This document shows positions 62,692-64,000 of a DNA stretch of 64,000 nucleotides, one piece after another (position 1 is the stretch's first letter; each line of letters begins with the position of its first letter). The DNA lies in assembly GCA_025352265.1 (NCBI GenBank), contig JANXTS010000019.1:62001-126000 (forward strand). Reading direction: 5' to 3'. The notes under the pieces were generated by a model, which was not told the DNA's origin, made no database searches, and saw only the letters and a list, made by a program, of their open reading frames with translations. The translations under genes were made by a program, and so were the position numbers. This DNA comes from Variovorax sp. GTDB taxonomy: Bacteria > Pseudomonadota > Gammaproteobacteria > Burkholderiales > Burkholderiaceae_C.

Positions 62692-64000
62692 ATGCAAATC
62701 CGATCTTCTCTCTCTCTCTTCGACGGTGCGCTCCTCAAGCCCGCACTGTGGTCCTCGGTGACCAAGCTGAGTCCGCGCGTGCAATGGCGTAACCCGGTGA
62801 TGTTCATCGTCTACATCGGCAGCATCCTGACGACCTTGCTCTGGCTGCATGCGCTGACCTTTCCGGGTGACACCGGCATGCCGCCGGCGTTCGTGCTGGC
62901 TGTGTCGATCTGGCTCTGGTTCACCGTGCTCTTCGCCAACTTCGCAGAAGCGTTGGCCGAAGGCCGCAGCAAGGCGCAAGCCGCTTCGTTGCGCGGTTTG
63001 CGCAAAGACACCTGGGCCAAGAAGCTGCAGCAGCCGCACTACGGCGCGACCTTCCTGCCCGAGCAGGCACCCAATCTGCGCAAGGGCGACGTCGTGCTCA
63101 TCGAGACCGGAGACGTGGTGCCGCTCGATGGCGAAGTCATCGAAGGCGTGGCCTCGGTCGACGAGAGCGCGATCACCGGCGAATCGGCGCCGGTGGTGCG
63201 TGAGTCGGGCGGTGACTTCTCGGCGGTGACTGGTGGCACACGCGTGCTGTCGGACTGGCTGGTGGTACGCATCTCGGTCAATCCGGGTGAGTCGTTTCTC
63301 GACCGCATGATCGGCATGGTGGAAGCTGCCAAGCGCCAGAAAACACCGAATGAAGTTGCCCTCACCATCCTGCTGGTAGCGCTCACTCTGGTGTTCCTGA
63401 TGGTCACCGTCACGCTGCTGCCGTACTCGGTGTTCAGCGTGGCCGCGGCCGGTACCGGCACCGTGGTGTCGCTCACCGCGTTGGTCGCGCTGCTGGTGTG
63501 CCTGATCCCGACGACCATCGGCGGCCTGCTGTCGGCAGTCGGCGTGGCCGGCATGAGCCGGATGATGCAGGCCAATGTCATCGCCACCTCGGGCCGCGCG
63601 GTCGAGGCCGCCGGCGACGTCGACGTGCTGCTGCTCGACAAGACCGGCACCATCACGCACGGCAACCGCCAGGCCAGCGCTTTTCTGCCGGCAGCCGGTG
63701 TTCGACCCGAGCGGCTGGCCCGCGCCGCAGTCGTCGCCTCGCTGGCCGACGACACGCCCGAAGGTCGCAGCATCGTCGAGCTGGCACGCCGCCAGAACGT
63801 GTCCGATGCGGGCGTCGAAGGCGCGACCTTCGTGCCCTTCACCGCGCAAACGCGCATGAGCGGTGCGGACTTGCCCGCCGCCGCCAACAGTCTCGACGTC
63901 GAACCCATCGCAATGCGCAAGGGCGCCGTGCACGCGGTACAAAAGTACGTGGAAGCGCTCGGTGGCACGATGCCTCCCGATGTGCTGCGCGCGTCCGAGG
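62692..64000 (+). CDS. kdpB: Potassium-transporting ATPase subunit B, truncated by window end
   Basis: P-type ATPase of the Kdp complex; 436 residues visible from ATG 62692 ([23 protein letters not shown]). Actuator motif [24 protein letters not shown] near residue 160, the pore Pro in [19 protein letters not shown] and the phosphorylation motif DKTGT with Asp316. The remainder of the P/N domains and kdpC must follow. ATG 62679 reads only three codons and was not used. Confidence 0.96.
   Translation, partial: MQIRSSLSLFDGALLKPALWSSVTKLSPRVQWRNPVMFIVYIGSILTTLLWLHALTFPGDTGMPPAFVLAVSIWLWFTVLFANFAEALAEGRSKAQAASLRGLRKDTWAKKLQQPHYGATFLPEQAPNLRKGDVVLIETGDVVPLDGEVIEGVASVDESAITGESAPVVRESGGDFSAVTGGTRVLSDWLVVRISVNPGESFLDRMIGMVEAAKRQKTPNEVALTILLVALTLVFLMVTVTLLPYSVFSVAAAGTGTVVSLTALVALLVCLIPTTIGGLLSAVGVAGMSRMMQANVIATSGRAVEAAGDVDVLLLDKTGTITHGNRQASAFLPAAGVRPERLARAAVVASLADDTPEGRSIVELARRQNVSDAGVEGATFVPFTAQTRMSGADLPAAANSLDVEPIAMRKGAVHAVQKYVEALGGTMPPDVLRASE

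Overview
This window is a GC-rich, densely packed chromosomal segment of a betaproteobacterium, most likely order Burkholderiales, family Comamonadaceae (Variovorax-like). This rests on protein similarity recalled from memory and on context: recG next to oxyR, a Bug/TctC-type orphan periplasmic binding protein, several acyl-CoA ligase operons, and a REP-like repeat resembling those of Variovorax and relatives. No database search was possible. There is no sign of prophage, transposase, IS element or CRISPR array.

Layout. 1-10.8 kb is housekeeping: queuosine synthesis (queA and tgt, with a sugar-dehydrogenase-like gene between them), an SDR39U1-type epimerase, recG, oxyR, dps, ubiA, proC and a phytase-like lipoprotein. 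10.8-19.8 kb is the spc plus alpha ribosomal protein block (rplN to rplQ, including the 37-codon rpmJ), with its own strong promoter and several internal hairpins. It is followed by an initiator tRNA and a strong terminator. 20.0-27.0 kb is a minus-strand, translationally coupled operon for CoA-dependent breakdown of an ortho-substituted benzoate (2-aminobenzoate or salicylate): a monooxygenase-OYE fusion, MarR, enoyl-CoA hydratase, acyl-CoA dehydrogenase, aryl-CoA ligase and a Rid protein. 27.0-38.3 kb holds a cyclopropane synthase-like gene, a DUF1840 gene, a TctC protein, orphan 2-oxoacid dehydrogenase E1 subunits, a GAF-Fis regulator divergent from a PQQ/haem alcohol dehydrogenase, and a MerR regulator divergent from a DUF393 protein and an FAD amine oxidase-like protein. 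38.3-47.5 kb is a branched-chain-amino-acid-type ABC transporter operon bracketed by two acyl-CoA ligase genes and divergent from a Crp/Fnr regulator. 47.6-50.3 kb contains four poorly characterised small genes and a 2,4-dienoyl-CoA-reductase-like SDR. 50.4-53.4 kb is a GntR, PhyH-dioxygenase, SAF-oxidoreductase operon. 53.5-60.4 kb is an IclR-controlled thiolase, ligase, decayed SDR and TRAP transporter cluster. 60.4-64.0 kb is the start of a kdp potassium-pump operon with a small upstream membrane ORF.

Functional theme. Apart from the translation core, the genes describe a soil or plant-associated aerobe that takes up diverse carboxylic acids (ABC, TRAP and TctC binding proteins), activates them with CoA ligases (four are present) and funnels them into beta-oxidation-like steps. 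Each catabolic block has its own adjacent regulator and a visible symmetric sequence in the control region. No intergenic gap exceeds about 250 bases, and the larger ones are annotated.
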